Source of the DNA: Bacteroidaceae bacterium
GTDB taxonomy: Bacteria > Bacteroidota > Bacteroidia > Bacteroidales > Bacteroidaceae
Length of the DNA: 6,416 nucleotides
Assembly: GCA_017557475.1 (NCBI GenBank)
Contig: JAFYYO010000034.1
Coordinates: 1-6,416 of the forward strand
Direction: 5' to 3'
Position 1 is the stretch's first letter, and every line of letters begins with the position of its first letter. This document shows, one piece after another, positions 5,780-6,416 of the stretch. The translations under genes were made by a program, and so were the position numbers. The notes under the pieces were generated by a model. The model saw only the letters and a list, made by a program, of their open reading frames with translations. It was not told where the DNA came from and ran no database searches.

Positions 5780-6409
5780 ATGAAAATAATCTTGGCAAGT
5801 AATTCTCCTCGACGAAGGGAACTCCTCGCTGGACTTGGTTTTGACTATGAAGTTCGCACGCTTCAAGGTCTGGATGAATCTTATCCTGAAGGTCTTTCGA
5901 TGGAGGAAATTCCGCAATATATCAGTCGAAAGAAGGCCGCGGCTTACACTCTTTCCGAAGACGAACTGCTCATCACGGCCGATACAATCGTGTATCTCGA
6001 TGGAGAAGTTCTCGGCAAGCCAGTCGATGAGGAAGATGCAAAGCAGATGCTTAGGAAGTTGTCTGGCAAAACGCATCAAGTCGTGACGGGAGTAACGCTG
6101 AAGACCCCCTCTGACTCCCCCCTAAAGGGGGAGGATACAGGACAAGAAGTCTCCCCTTTAGGGGGAGATATAGAGGGGTCTTACTATACCTTCTCTTCCG
6201 TCTCTCAGGTCACTTTTGCCCAACTCTCGGAAGCTGAAATCGAACATTATGTCACTAAGTATCGCCCCTTTGACAAAGCCGGAGCTTACGGCATACAAGA
6301 GTGGATTGGCTATATCGGCGTGACTTCAATCGAGGGTTCCTACTTCAATGTGATGGGCCTTCCAGTTCAAAGACTTTATTCCGAAATGAAAAAACTCAAC
6401 TTATTATAA
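5780..6409 (+). CDS. maf: Maf-family nucleoside triphosphate pyrophosphatase (probable dTTP/UTP type) with internal palindrome-encoded insert
   Basis: Hydrolyses non-canonical or excess nucleoside triphosphates to the monophosphate and pyrophosphate; cytoplasmic; linked in other bacteria to division arrest and nucleotide-pool cleaning. The 209-aa product has the Maf N-terminus ILASNSPRRRELL (4-16), ITADTIVYLDGEVLGKP (65-81) with the putative catalytic D68, SGKTHQVVTGV (95-105), and the C-terminal block FDKAGAYGIQEW (164-175) plus IEGSYFNVMGLPVQ (184-197), which suggests the YhdE-like dTTP/UTP subgroup. Residues 108 to about 134 are extra: between the VTGVTL strand and the FSSVSQVTF strand, relatives as I recall them have only about 8 residues, against 30 here. 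This stretch is encoded by the palindromic element at 6101-6182 and sits in an expected loop, so activity may survive. ATG 5780 follows the kdsC stop by 7 nt, with an A-rich ribosome site. No terminator is visible before the window ends. Confidence 0.9.
   Translation: MKIILASNSPRRRELLAGLGFDYEVRTLQGLDESYPEGLSMEEIPQYISRKKAAAYTLSEDELLITADTIVYLDGEVLGKPVDEEDAKQMLRKLSGKTHQVVTGVTLKTPSDSPLKGEDTGQEVSPLGGDIEGSYYTFSSVSQVTFAQLSEAEIEHYVTKYRPFDKAGAYGIQEWIGYIGVTSIEGSYFNVMGLPVQRLYSEMKKLNLL
6101..6182. repeat. Intragenic nested palindromic element within maf
   Basis: This 82-nt inverted repeat begins AAGACCCC and ends GGGGTCTT. Outer arms 6101-6112 and 6172-6182 are complementary apart from one extra C. Each side also holds its own small palindrome: CTCCCCC/GGGGGAG around TAAA at 6115-6133, and CTCCCC/GGGGAG around TTTAG at 6151-6167. 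Read as whole arms, 6101-6133 and 6151-6182 are reverse complements with a few indels and mismatches around a 17-nt centre. It is translated in frame as residues 108-134, including SPLKGED and SPLGGD. It resembles dispersed C-rich/G-rich palindromes I recall from Bacteroidetes genomes; that identity is from memory. Confidence 0.85.
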
Positions 6410-6416
6410 CTCAAAA

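Noticed and set aside
6101..6182. CRISPR repeat or insertion-sequence end
   Set aside because: There is one inverted structure with no regularly spaced direct repeats and no transposase; it is better described as a single palindromic element.

Overview
The window looks like chromosomal DNA of a Bacteroidetes bacterium, most likely Prevotella or a close relative. The signs are a secreted protein made of 'DLGLPSGTLWAT...GDYFAWGETEPK' domains typical of that group, a TonB-dependent receptor with an N-terminal carboxypeptidase-regulatory-like domain, a promoter matching the Bacteroidetes consensus (TTTG, 20 nt, TAnnTTTG), A-rich leaders without clear Shine-Dalgarno sites, and a C-rich/G-rich palindromic element of a type I associate with Bacteroidetes. 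Genus assignment is inference.

Layout: (1) 45-1376, plus strand: secreted or surface protein with two tandem copies of one domain. (2) 1377-1463: short convergent intergenic gap holding a strong bidirectional terminator hairpin. (3) 1464-3863, minus strand: TonB-dependent outer-membrane receptor interrupted by an in-frame TGA at 1608-1610; the last 47 codons stay open beyond it and run to a TAA beside the terminator. (4) 3864-4056: divergent intergenic region with heptamer tandem repeats, a 33-nt imperfect palindrome, an AT-only palindrome and a consensus promoter. (5) 4057-6409, plus strand: a tight four-gene operon of nitroreductase-family flavoprotein, Rossmann/DUF2520 protein, KdsC-like phosphatase and Maf nucleotide pyrophosphatase. 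The first three overlap by about 30 nt each, and Maf follows after 7 nt.

The operon is housekeeping in character. KdsC makes Kdo for lipopolysaccharide, Maf removes non-canonical nucleotides, and the first two genes are putative oxidoreductases of unknown substrate. The receptor and the domain-repeat protein belong to the cell envelope and are not obviously linked to the operon. I see no clear new multi-gene system. The points most worth a second look are an 82-nt palindromic element translated in frame inside Maf, the single nonsense codon near the end of the receptor, and the layered repeats around the operon promoter.
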